Origin: a virus
Length of the DNA stretch: 25,607 nucleotides
IMG/VR virus record: IMGVR_UViG_3300030119_000573
Span: 1 to 25,607 of that record
Strand: one strand, 5' to 3'
The position numbers and the translations under genes were made by a program. Under the pieces are notes generated by a model. It saw only the letters and a list, made by a program, of their open reading frames with translations. It ran no database searches and was not told the origin of the DNA. This document shows positions 15,111 through 21,222 of the stretch, piece after piece. The number at the start of each line of letters is the position of its first letter. Position 1 is the stretch's first letter.

Positions 15111-15315
15111 CGGCTTCCTCCCGTCCTTCGGGATATTCCCAGCGCACGCAAACGCGCTGAACAGGCTGGATTATCGGCACGAGGACATTGCCCGACATAA
15201 CGTAGACCGGCGGGGGCTGGTACAGATCAGTTTCCAAGCATGTTCCGCGGTCCTTATCGCCGCATCCTGCGATAACGAAGCAGGCGAGCCCCGCGATGAA
15301 CAACCTACAGACCAT
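15100..15315 (-). CDS. Small lipoprotein, candidate outer-membrane spanin (71 aa)
   Basis: The N-terminus MVCRLFIAGLACFVIAGC is a lipoprotein signal peptide with an IAGC lipobox at residues 15-18, leaving a mature chain of about 54 residues. The mature part contains 'YQPPPVYV' and ends with charged residues. A short lipoprotein next to a holin-like gene suggests an Rz1-type outer-membrane spanin that helps disrupt the outer membrane at lysis. No clear inner-membrane Rz partner is adjacent, so another periplasmic or exclusion lipoprotein is possible. The start overlaps the upstream gene by 11 bp. Confidence 0.72.
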   Translation of the reverse strand: MVCRLFIAGLACFVIAGCGDKDRGTCLETDLYQPPPVYVMSGNVLVPIIQPVQRVCVRWEYPEGREEADGL

Positions 15316-15526
15316 CGGGCTTGTCCTCGTCGCCGTAGACGTGATCGTGGATTGCCTTCTCGGTGCCCTCGCGCGCGGCCTGCTTCACCGCCTCGAGCAC
15401 GACGACGAACAGCGTGATAGCGAAGACGCCAGCCACGAGCGGCACGTCGAGCGCGGCGAGCAAGGCTCCTGCCACGACCGGCGGGGTGTACTTGTGGCCC
15501 AGCGCGCGTTTGATTGTCTCAAGCAT
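15305..15526 (-). CDS. Holin-like membrane protein (73 aa)
   Basis: The start ATG at 15526 follows the preceding stop by one base (TAAGATG) with GAGGAAA as ribosome site. A basic N-terminus (MLETIKRALGHKY) is followed by two closely spaced hydrophobic segments, 'PPVVAGALLAALDVPLVAGV' and 'FAITLFVVVLEAV'. A charged tail rich in Glu, Lys and Asp ends the protein. Size and topology fit a small holin that permeabilises the inner membrane. The assignment comes from topology and neighbours; no family motif is visible. Confidence 0.68.
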   Translation of the reverse strand: MLETIKRALGHKYTPPVVAGALLAALDVPLVAGVFAITLFVVVLEAVKQAAREGTEKAIHDHVYGDEDKPDGL

Positions 15527-15527
15527 C

Positions 15528-15797
15528 TTAGGTTTCCTCATTGCGGGTGACGGTGAGGGTGAAGCTTTCATCCCCGACGCTGAATTGCCGGTAGGCTGTC
15601 CAAGTCCCGACGTCGGTGCCGGTGTACTTCTCGTTCTCGCGGATCTTGAGCACGCACGAGAACACGAGCGCATCGAGCACGCTCGGTGTCGGCGCGGGCG
15701 GTGCCTTCGCCAATTGCCGCTGGCGCCAGAGGATCGCGGCCCACCATGCAGCGAGGCAGGCGTAGACCAGCCCGGCGACTTTCTCGGCGGCGGTCAT
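15528..15797 (-). CDS. Membrane-anchored small protein in the lysis-like cassette (89 aa)
   Basis: One N-terminal hydrophobic segment (VAGLVYACLAAWWAAILW) is followed by a basic patch, a Pro-rich hinge (KAPPAPTPS) and a beta-rich domain with 'FSVGDESFTLTVTRNEE'. Its ATG overlaps the methyltransferase stop (ATGA). It lacks the coiled coil expected of an Rz-type inner spanin. Function unknown; a lysis or superinfection role is suggested only by neighbours. Confidence 0.68.
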   Translation of the reverse strand: MTAAEKVAGLVYACLAAWWAAILWRQRQLAKAPPAPTPSVLDALVFSCVLKIRENEKYTGTDVGTWTAYRQFSVGDESFTLTVTRNEET

Positions 15798-16627
15798 GCT
15801 GCCAATCCGTCGAACAAAGGACCATTCCCCTGCGCGGCAGCAGCAGAGGGGTTAATCCAGAGAACTTCTGTGCGAGCGCGTGCTCCGTCCGCCAACGCCT
15901 TTCGCTCCACGCGAAGCCAGCCAGATAGGGCGTCATCGTAGAGGGGGCTGGGGTATCCAGAGAGGACCACCATGCCGGTTAGCCCGCGCAAGAAGTCCAG
16001 CAGTTCCGCATGGTCTTCGTCGCTCATTTCGTGAGCATAATCTGCGCCGTTGTCCGAGCGAGTGTCGAACACATAGGGCGGGTCGACATAATGGAGCGTT
16101 TGCGCGCTATCGTGTTGCGCCATGACCGCCCGCGCGTCCTTGTTCTCGAGGGTAACGCCTTGAAGGCGCTCGACGACGACCGCGAGGGAATCGGGATAGT
16201 TCACCCAATCGTGCGAAGGCGTCGTTCCGCTCCGGTTCGAGTTGGCGCGAAACCCAGTCAGCTTGTTGTGACCGTTGCTCCCGAAGCCCATAAAGCTGCG
16301 GATGATAAGGCGGCGGGCCGCTTCAACCGGGTCGTTGGTTGGTTGATATGCTTCCGCGAATTCATCCCGCGCGAAAGGCGTGAGACGCAGCGCATTTACC
16401 AATTCGCTTGCCCGGTTAGAGCGGAGTACGCGAAACAGTCCGACGACCGCTTGGTCGAGATCGTTGTAAATTTCGGCGTAGGAGCGCTTCTTGCGGAGAA
16501 GAACACTCGCCGCACCACCGAACGGCTCGACGTACACTTGGTGCGCCGGGAAGTGCGCAGTGATCCACGGGGCGAGGAGCCACTTGCCACCATGCCAGCG
16601 TAGGACGGGGCGAGTTGGTTCGCTCAC
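15794..16627 (-). CDS. D12-class adenine-N6 DNA methyltransferase (277 aa)
   Basis: The GTG start at 16627 overlaps the upstream stop (GTGA). The N-terminal 'LRWHGGKWLLAPWI' is the SAM-proximal motif X of Dam/MboIIM-type (D12) enzymes. 'EPFGGAASVLL' (about residue 34) is motif I, and 'YVDPPYVF' (DPPY at 182-185) is the catalytic motif IV. Length is typical. It should methylate adenine in a short target, protecting phage DNA from restriction or tuning expression or packaging. No restriction partner is nearby, so it is a solitary phage methylase. Target sequence cannot be read from the protein. Confidence 0.92.
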   Translation of the reverse strand: MSEPTRPVLRWHGGKWLLAPWITAHFPAHQVYVEPFGGAASVLLRKKRSYAEIYNDLDQAVVGLFRVLRSNRASELVNALRLTPFARDEFAEAYQPTNDPVEAARRLIIRSFMGFGSNGHNKLTGFRANSNRSGTTPSHDWVNYPDSLAVVVERLQGVTLENKDARAVMAQHDSAQTLHYVDPPYVFDTRSDNGADYAHEMSDEDHAELLDFLRGLTGMVVLSGYPSPLYDDALSGWLRVERKALADGARARTEVLWINPSAAAAQGNGPLFDGLAA

Positions 16628-17217
16628 GCCTCCCCTCCCTGAGCAACGCGCTCGCAACCATCCCGTTCGCTCGGATGATCGGCGGCGAGTTTCTTCATCA
16701 GCGCGGCGACTTCCTCGGGGGAAGCCATGTCTTCCTCGCGCAGGGGCGGTTTCCACTTCGCTTCGTGGTCGCGGATCAGCTGGCGGGCGCGGAAGTGGGC
16801 GAACTCGCGGCGCGCGGCGTATTTGTTCGCGGCTTTCAGCACCTCGGCGGGCGTGGGCATGAACGTCATCGAGCGCAGGAGGTCATCGGTGCCGCGGGCG
16901 AGGTCGGCCTTGGCCACACCCTTGAGCGCGCGGGCGTAGAGGTCGAGGCGTGCGCCTGCTTCGAGCTTGGTGGTGCCGGGGCGTTCCTTGAGGACGAGCG
17001 AGAGCGCGGTGACGTGTTCGTCTACGTCGTCAGTCGTAGCCATCGCCGGTTCCGGTTGAGCGGTCAGCCAGTTGCGGAGCTCTGTGGCCGTCTTCGGGCC
17101 AATGATCGGGTTGTCCTGGCTCTTGAGCAGCGCGGCGAGCTTTTCGCTCAAGCGTGGCCGCGACATAGGGGTTCCCGGGGTGTTGGGCGGATTGCTGGGG
17201 GTGACTTCTGTTGCCAT
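16624..17217 (-). CDS. Unknown protein of the replication-type block (197 aa)
   Basis: A Pro/Thr-rich start (MATEVTPSNPPNTPGTPM) is followed by helices 'LSEKLAALLKSQDNPI' and 'ATELRNWLTAQPEP'. A C-terminal half follows with 'LDLYARALKGVAKADLARGTDDLLRSMTFMPTPAEVLKAANKYAARREFAHFRARQLIRDHEAKWKPP'. I associate that last pattern with proteins encoded beside phage replication initiators in alphaproteobacterial prophages, but no biochemical role is established to me. Its first ~188 nt overlap the end of the upstream HTH gene in another frame. Codon third-position GC favours this frame within the overlap. Confidence 0.72.
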   Translation of the reverse strand: MATEVTPSNPPNTPGTPMSRPRLSEKLAALLKSQDNPIIGPKTATELRNWLTAQPEPAMATTDDVDEHVTALSLVLKERPGTTKLEAGARLDLYARALKGVAKADLARGTDDLLRSMTFMPTPAEVLKAANKYAARREFAHFRARQLIRDHEAKWKPPLREEDMASPEEVAALMKKLAADHPSERDGCERVAQGGEA

Positions 17218-17920
17218 GGCTTGTTCTCATTTCCTCTGCTTTGATGATCCAGTTGCGGAAGGCCGCATTCCAATCTCGGGATCTTCGGTCCTTGTCGGCG
17301 GCATGATTGCGGAAGCGCTCGAGTTGCCTCTCGAACATGCCGGGCGGCCAACGGTCGACGATCTGGCGAGAGCGATCGGAAAGGCGGGGCTCCCAATCAC
17401 CATTCAAAGGCGTTTCGGGGGAGCGTCGGCGCGCAGTAGAACCGCTAGGTTCTACTGCTATTGTTCCCTTGTTCCCTTGTTCCCTTGTTCTTATTTGTCC
17501 CGCTGTTGTCCCGCTGTTGTCCCGCTGTTGTCCCGCGGGCTGTCCCACTGGCGCCTCTGCGCTCGATTGCGGGTCTTGATATTTCCCATAGTTACAGATG
17601 CTTATGATGCTCTGGCCCTGCCCCTTGGCTGTCCCGCTACCTGTCCCGATTTTTGAACGCGTCTCGATCATGCCTTCATCACGCAATTCGGCTAGAAATC
17701 GGTCCACGCGGCTCTTGCTCCAGCCCCAAGCGTCGGCGAGATAGCGCACGGAATAGGTCATTTCGCCGCGCTCGAGCGTCACGACGCTGCCCTTGATGCG
17801 GGTGCGGGTCGGCTTCCAAACCGCATTGGCGACGAGCCAGAACCACGCACGGAACCGGTCGCCCTCGCCTATGACGGGGTGGTCGAGCGCTTCACGCTGC
17901 ATGGCGATAAAACCGGTCAT
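17030..17920 (-). CDS. HTH replication-type protein (296 aa as read)
   Basis: Starts at the ATG at 17920 (MTGFIAMQREALDHP...), overlapping the upstream stop (ATGA). Residues ~1-95 contain 'RFRAWFWLVANAVWKP', 'LERGEMTYSVRYLADAWGWSKSRVDRFLAELRDEGMIETRS', a helix-turn-helix/winged-helix typical of phage replication initiator-like proteins. A Gln/Gly/Thr-rich hinge follows, encoded by short DNA repeats. The C-terminal helical part has 'RDWNAAFRNWIIKAEE', common in DnaA-N/primosome-like phage proteins. The final ~60 residues overlap the next gene in a different frame, an unusually long overlap. The true end may be correct, or a frameshift may hide an earlier stop. Confidence 0.75.
   Translation of the reverse strand: MTGFIAMQREALDHPVIGEGDRFRAWFWLVANAVWKPTRTRIKGSVVTLERGEMTYSVRYLADAWGWSKSRVDRFLAELRDEGMIETRSKIGTGSGTAKGQGQSIISICNYGKYQDPQSSAEAPVGQPAGQQRDNSGTTAGQIRTREQGNKGTIAVEPSGSTARRRSPETPLNGDWEPRLSDRSRQIVDRWPPGMFERQLERFRNHAADKDRRSRDWNAAFRNWIIKAEEMRTSHGNRSHPQQSAQHPGNPYVAATLERKARRAAQEPGQPDHWPEDGHRAPQLADRSTGTGDGYD
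17461..17536. repeat. Short tandem repeats (8-nt and 11-nt units) inside the HTH gene
   Basis: On the plus strand, TTGTTCCC is repeated three times plus a partial copy (17461-17492). It is followed by GTCCCGCTGTT repeated three times plus a partial copy (17497-17536). Neither unit is a multiple of three, so gain or loss of one unit shifts the reading frame of the HTH protein. The encoded hinge is rich in Gln, Gly, Thr, Asn and Arg. Confidence 0.85.
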
Positions 17921-18291
17921 GCGGGCTCGCGGTGCCTCGGGCAGTCGCAGACGTCCGAGCGCATGCCCGTGCGGAAGCAGGTATCGCGGCTCGTGCGCTC
18001 GGGCTTCTTCTTCGCCTCGGCGATCACGTCGGCGGGCGGCATGCCTGTGCGCTTGCCGGTGGCGCAGATCGTGATGACGCGGTGCGGGCCGAAGCGCTCC
18101 ATGCTGATGAAGCCCTTGTTGGACATGGACAGCAGCGCGCTGGTGATGGTGCCCCCGGCCATGGCAGGATAGAACCTGCGGCCGATCGTGACGTCGTTGG
18201 GCAGCAATGTGCCCTTCTCGGCGTATTTCTCGAGCTCGATGAAGATTTCCGCCTGCATCGGCGAAAGCTCGCTGTGCGACCATTGGTTCAT
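17917..18291 (-). CDS. Small winged-helix-like protein (124 aa)
   Basis: The ATG at 18291 shares a base with the upstream stop (TGATG). 'LSPMQAEIFIELEKYAEKGTLLPNDVTIGRRF...GGTITSALLSMSNKGFISMERFGPHRVITICATGK' reads as a winged helix, with a recognition helix near residues 45-60 and a wing after it. The C-terminus is basic and Cys-containing (DTCFRTGMRSDVCDCPRHRE), possibly binding zinc. Likely a DNA-binding accessory protein of the early operon. No specific family is recognised. Confidence 0.7.
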   Translation of the reverse strand: MNQWSHSELSPMQAEIFIELEKYAEKGTLLPNDVTIGRRFYPAMAGGTITSALLSMSNKGFISMERFGPHRVITICATGKRTGMPPADVIAEAKKKPERTSRDTCFRTGMRSDVCDCPRHREPA

Positions 18292-18626
18292 CAGTCAGCC
18301 TCCCCGAGCAAGTGCCGGCGCACTTCGATGCCGAACGCGGAGAGCGTGCGGCCGTCGGACTTCACGAGGCCGCCAGCGCGCAGGAAGCGCGTCAGGAAAC
18401 CGTATCTGTGGTGGACCTGATAGGTGGCGCGCATCTGGCCGGGCTGACCGAACGCGGCTTCGCGCAGGGCCTCGGCGCATCTGGGCTCGCCCGTTTCGAG
18501 CGTGAGAGCGGCGACCTCGGGCGGGTGGCTGGCGATCGTGCGCATCGCATCGCGTGCGCCCTCGTCGTAGAGGAAGAAGGCGGCGCGGGATTGATCGACC
18601 GCGCGCAGGTGGTTTTCATAGGTCAT
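18291..18626 (-). CDS. Unknown early protein (111 aa)
   Basis: The chosen start is the ATG at 18626, overlapping the methyltransferase-like gene's stop (ATGA). The protein has an N-terminal helix (YENHLRAVDQSRAAFFLYDEGARDAM), a helical middle, and a C-terminal stretch 'YGFLTRFLRAGGLVKSDGRTLSAFGIEVRRHLLG' that could be part of a small winged helix. Function unknown. Confidence 0.66.
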   Translation of the reverse strand: MTYENHLRAVDQSRAAFFLYDEGARDAMRTIASHPPEVAALTLETGEPRCAEALREAAFGQPGQMRATYQVHHRYGFLTRFLRAGGLVKSDGRTLSAFGIEVRRHLLGEAD

Positions 18627-19243
18627 AGGAACTTCTCTTGCGCGGGCTCGCGCTGCAGGATGCGGAACTCGGTCGGGCCCGCGTGCCGCGCGTCCCATAC
18701 GGTCCAGATGCAATCCATGGTGGGAGCGCCCTTGTTCAGGAAGTCAGGGCGCCAATTGAGCGCGTAGATGCGCGCTGGCGGGTGCGCTGCGAACAGCGCC
18801 GTGCGGTTCTCGGCGTGCCAGTATTGGGACTTGAGGACCGACGCGAAATAGGTGAGCTCGAGCTTGCCGAGCATGTGCAGGATGATTTCGGCGCTTATGC
18901 CGAAGGGCAGGTTCGTGATCGCGCGCGGCGAACGTCTCTCGCACGTCGTCGCATCGGCAATTTCCACCCCATTGTCGGGGTCCGCAACAATGTCCGTACC
19001 GATCGCATCGAACCCGGCGGCGCGGATCTCGCGCAGCATCGCACCTCCCCGGGCGCAAGGTTCCCAGATCGGCGTGTTCTCGAGCGCAAGGGTCGCCATT
19101 TCCTCGCGCAGGAAAGCGCGCGTCACGGCGGCAGGCGTGGGGTAGAAATCGTTCGCCTGACGGTTCTCCTTGGCACCGCCGCCAGCGAGGGCGCGTCCCA
19201 TCCCTTTTTGAACGGCGGGCGCAAGGAGAGGTTCGTCGAACAT
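18623..19243 (-). CDS. SAM-dependent methyltransferase-like protein with NLPF motif (206 aa)
   Basis: Starts at the ATG at 19243, coupled to the upstream stop (TGATG). 'NDFYPTPAAVTRAFL' and 'IWEPCARGGAMLREIRAAGFDAIGTDIV' read as the target-side and SAM-binding motif I of phage adenine methylases. The expected catalytic (N/D)PP(Y/F) position reads NLPF (residues 111-114, 'ITNLPFGISAEIILHML'). Some phage methylases carry NLPF, so it may still be active, but reduced or different activity is possible. It is the second methyltransferase in the window. Substrate unknown. Confidence 0.75.
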   Translation of the reverse strand: MFDEPLLAPAVQKGMGRALAGGGAKENRQANDFYPTPAAVTRAFLREEMATLALENTPIWEPCARGGAMLREIRAAGFDAIGTDIVADPDNGVEIADATTCERRSPRAITNLPFGISAEIILHMLGKLELTYFASVLKSQYWHAENRTALFAAHPPARIYALNWRPDFLNKGAPTMDCIWTVWDARHAGPTEFRILQREPAQEKFL

Positions 19244-19530
19244 CAGCCGAGCGTCCACACGATTGCATCGCGTCCCGTCTCGGGGTCGGTCTTGCGCTGG
19301 CCGCTGTCCTTGATGCGGCCGAGACGGCGAAGCTCGGAGGTGCGCGGCTGCAGCGATCGGTACGAAACGCCCGATCTGGCGGCTATCTCGAAAGTGGCGA
19401 GGTCGCCGTGTTCGTCGAGCGCGTCGAGCACTTTTTGCTGCAGGGGCGCGGTCACCGGGCCGATTGCCAGCGCGGCGGCTTGCGAGGTGTCGACGGCGCG
19501 GGCGCCGGGAGCGTGGGGATAGGCGGTCAT
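19243..19530 (-). CDS. Winged-helix DNA-binding protein (95 aa)
   Basis: Starts at the ATG at 19530, overlapping the upstream 41-aa gene's stop (ATGA). 'LQQKVLDALDEHGDLATFEIAARSGVSYRSLQPRTSELRRLGRIKDSGQRKTDPETGRDAIVWTL' is a clear winged helix-turn-helix of the small phage regulator type. Its recognition helix lies at about residues 58-70, and the C-terminal wing ends in VW. Likely a transcription or replication accessory factor of the early block. Confidence 0.75.
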   Translation of the reverse strand: MTAYPHAPGARAVDTSQAAALAIGPVTAPLQQKVLDALDEHGDLATFEIAARSGVSYRSLQPRTSELRRLGRIKDSGQRKTDPETGRDAIVWTLG

Positions 19531-19652
19531 AGGAACGCTACCCCCAATGCTGCCCAGAACAGGGCCGAGAGAGCGAACGCGAGCGCGAAGCCTGCGCCGT
19601 GAGGCCAACGCTTCTCGCTGGCCATGTCGAGCGGGGTGATGGGATCGCGCAT
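19527..19652 (-). CDS. Mini membrane protein (41 aa)
   Basis: A 41-residue frame starting [19 protein letters not shown] and ending in a single hydrophobic helix (AGFALAFALSALFWAALGVAFL). The ATG at 19652 shares a base with the upstream GapR-like stop (TGATG), and the stop overlaps the next start (ATGA). This tight coupling on both sides, plus sensible topology, supports it as a real gene. Function unknown. Confidence 0.66.
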   Translation of the reverse strand: MRDPITPLDMASEKRWPHGAGFALAFALSALFWAALGVAFL

Positions 19653-19888
19653 CACCCCATCCCCAGCGCGGCGAGGTACGTGTCGAGGATGGTTTCCTGT
19701 TCGCTGCGCTCGTCGGGCTTCATCTTCCGCAAGCGGATGATCTGGCGCATGATCTTGGTGTCGTACCCGACGGCCTTGGCCTCGGCGTAGACGTCACGAA
19801 TATCGTCGCTGATGCCCTTCTTTTCTTCCTCGAGGCGCTCGATACGCTCGATCAGCAGGCGCAATCTATCATCGGTGGCTTCGGCCAT
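19652..19888 (-). CDS. GapR-like (DUF2312) nucleoid-associated protein (78 aa)
   Basis: The chosen start is the ATG at 19888 ([30 protein letters not shown]). The protein has the DUF2312/GapR layout: '[12 protein letters not shown]...[46 protein letters not shown]'. This is a long N-terminal helix, a basic middle and an acidic end. GapR is an alphaproteobacterial protein that clamps overtwisted DNA ahead of replication and transcription forks. A phage copy may assist phage replication or modulate host chromatin. Length is near the family norm. Confidence 0.88.
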   Translation of the reverse strand: MAEATDDRLRLLIERIERLEEEKKGISDDIRDVYAEAKAVGYDTKIMRQIIRLRKMKPDERSEQETILDTYLAALGMG

Positions 19889-19899
19889 GGGTCTTCCTT

Positions 19900-20109
19900 T
19901 CAGACTTGGAGCTCGTGTTGAGCGGGGGGATTGGCCTCGAGCCATTGCTGGCGGTCGAGGTTGGTGCGGGCGACGTCGGCCGCGGCTTCTTGGTGTTCGC
20001 GCTGGGCGCGTTCGAGGCGTTGCTGGGCTCGCTCATGGCGCCGGTCGGCGCAGGCGATCAGCGTTTCGAGGCGCACGAGCTCGGCAGGCTTTTCCGTTTC
20101 CTCGGTCAT
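19900..20109 (-). CDS. Small coiled-coil protein (69 aa)
   Basis: Starts at the ATG at 20109 with AGGAG about 10 nt upstream. The chain is almost entirely helical and charged ([44 protein letters not shown]), with a heptad-like pattern and a Pro-containing tail. Probably dimeric. Function unknown. It precedes the GapR-like gene by 11 bp and is likely co-transcribed. Confidence 0.66.
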   Translation of the reverse strand: MTEETEKPAELVRLETLIACADRRHERAQQRLERAQREHQEAAADVARTNLDRQQWLEANPPAQHELQV

Positions 20110-20216
20110 GCTGCCCGGGCTCCTGTCGCATTTGTACAATTTGCACGGAAAAACAGACGCTTCCCTTTTTGAAACATCGTGGTTTCACCGGTTCCAAAGT
20201 GAAACTTAACTGTCAT
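20106..20216 (-). CDS. Possible leader peptide or small basic protein (36 aa)
   Basis: A 36-residue frame (MTVKFHFGTGETTMFQ...) has a good GGAGAG ribosome site 4 nt before its ATG at 20216 and ends with an ATGA overlap onto the next gene. It is basic and unrelated to any family I know. A longer start at 20228 exists. The same DNA contains inverted repeats, so it may instead be an untranslated regulatory stretch. Moderate to low confidence. Confidence 0.42.
   Translation of the reverse strand: MTVKFHFGTGETTMFQKGKRLFFRANCTNATGARAA
20171..20205. promoter_or_regulatory. Clustered GAAAC/GTTTC inverted repeats
   Basis: GTTTCAC (20182-20188) and GTGAAAC (20199-20205) form a 7-bp inverted repeat, with a further GAAAC at 20171-20175. 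They lie between the Cro-like gene and the early minus-strand genes. They could be binding sites for a regulator such as the Cro-like protein, or an RNA hairpin in the early transcript. They overlap the possible 36-residue gene. Confidence 0.4.
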
Positions 20217-20257
20217 AAATCTCTCCATGAGCGCCGATAGAAGCGCGGAAAGGGAGG

Positions 20258-20515
20258 TCAGGCCGGGACGGTGCCCGGTCTTGCGGGAGGGGATTTGCTG
20301 CGGCGCCTGCGCTCCCATGCGCGGCGCACTTCCAGCAGGTCCGAGGCGGTGACTTCGCCGCCGGTAAGGTTCTCGATCGTGTGGAGCGCGTCGGGCCGCG
20401 GGTATCGCTCGCCAGTCTCGTACCGGCGCCAGACGGTGCCGTTTGCGAAGCCTGCGAACTTGGCCGCACTCTCGAGAGTCCAGCCCTTCTTCTGCCGATA
20501 TGATCTAAGGTCCAT
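20258..20515 (-). CDS. Cro-like helix-turn-helix regulator (85 aa)
   Basis: The chosen start is the ATG at 20515 (MDLRSYRQKKGWTLESAAKF); the longer frame would run over the operator and promoter. 'WTLESAAKFAGFANGTVWRRYETGERYPRPDALHTIENLTGGEV' is an XRE-family helix-turn-helix with recognition helix around residues 23-35. It is divergent from the S24 repressor and first in the leftward block, the standard place for Cro. The predicted transcription start falls at or next to the ATG, so the message may be leaderless. The C-terminus is basic and Pro-rich. Confidence 0.83.
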   Translation of the reverse strand: MDLRSYRQKKGWTLESAAKFAGFANGTVWRRYETGERYPRPDALHTIENLTGGEVTASDLLEVRRAWERRRRSKSPPARPGTVPA

Positions 20516-20522
20516 GACGTCT

Positions 20523-20591
20523 ATTGTCCAAAATGGACGGGACACGTCAAGGGCTTTCTGTCAGTAGTGGACGGGCAATGCTTGATATGAT
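20523..20591. promoter_or_regulatory. Immunity intergenic region: two operators and divergent promoters
   Basis: Operators are GTCCAAAATGGAC (20526-20538, perfect palindrome) and GTCAGTAGTGGAC (20560-20572), with starts 34 bp apart. The leftward promoter is TTGACG (20550-20545) and GACAAT (20528-20523), spacer 16 bp, with the first operator over the -10. The rightward promoter has a good -10, TATGAT (20586-20591), but no recognisable -35; the second operator lies about where the -35 should be. That fits autoregulation of the repressor gene. Confidence 0.7.
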
Positions 20592-20607
20592 CGTTACAAA
20601 AGGACGC

Positions 20608-21204
20608 ATGGACAATGCAGACACACCGAATCGCATACGGGAATTGCGAAAGAGCGCCGGCCTCTCGCAGGAGGAGCTTGGCGGGCGGATGCGATCGGAT
20701 CTCACGAGCTCTACGGTCGCCAAGCTCGAGAAGGGCCGGCTGCGGCTATCGCTCGAATATGCGCAGGAAATCGCCGACGTGCTCGGCGTCTCCTTCCTCG
20801 AAGTCCTCGGCATGGATGAAGTCGGCGTACGCGTCGTCCCCCTCGTCGGCGAAATCGCCGCTGGCAATTGGAGGGAAGCGGTGCATCTGACGGAGGAAAG
20901 CCAGGTAATTCCCGCCGATCTGCGGGGCAAGGATCTGTTCGCGCTGCGCCCCCGGGGAGATTCGATGGATCGGGTCGTGCAATGCGGCGGGTTCATCGTC
21001 GTGGACCCGGGCCAGACAGAGCTTGTCGATGGCAAATACTATGCCGTGATGAACGACGAGGGCGAGACGACGTTCAAGCAATTCAGCCAGAACCCGCTTG
21101 AGCTTCGGCCATGCTCCACGAACCCCGCCTATCAGCCCATTCCGGTAGGCTCCCAGGCGTTCACGGTGATCGGCCGAGTGGTCTACGCAGGGCAGGAAAT
21201 GTAA
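20608..21204 (+). CDS. S24/LexA-type self-cleaving phage repressor (198 aa)
   Basis: The chosen start is the ATG at 20608 with AAAGGA just upstream; the frame is open further up but would cross the operators. Residues ~8-65 are an XRE helix-turn-helix ('IRELRKSAGLSQEELGGRM...SSTVAKLEKGRLRLSLEYAQEIADVLG'). The C-terminal peptidase has the cleavage site Ala85-Gly86 ('VPLVGEIAAGNW'), nucleophile Ser119 ('PRGDSM') and general base Lys157 ('GETTFKQF'). RecA-stimulated self-cleavage on DNA damage should inactivate it, so the phage is likely SOS-inducible. It is the master lysogeny repressor and should bind the GTCCANNNTGGAC operators. Confidence 0.93.
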   Translation: MDNADTPNRIRELRKSAGLSQEELGGRMRSDLTSSTVAKLEKGRLRLSLEYAQEIADVLGVSFLEVLGMDEVGVRVVPLVGEIAAGNWREAVHLTEESQVIPADLRGKDLFALRPRGDSMDRVVQCGGFIVVDPGQTELVDGKYYAVMNDEGETTFKQFSQNPLELRPCSTNPAYQPIPVGSQAFTVIGRVVYAGQEM

Positions 21205-21222
21205 CGGCGAAACAATGCTTTC

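Noticed and set aside
17461-17536. CRISPR-like array
   Set aside because: Units are 8 and 11 nt, directly tandem and without spacers; they are simple repeats within a coding gene.
18744-19268. 174-codon frame overlapping the NLPF methyltransferase-like gene
   Set aside because: Arg-rich shadow in another frame; the methyltransferase frame is coupled at both ends and has motifs.
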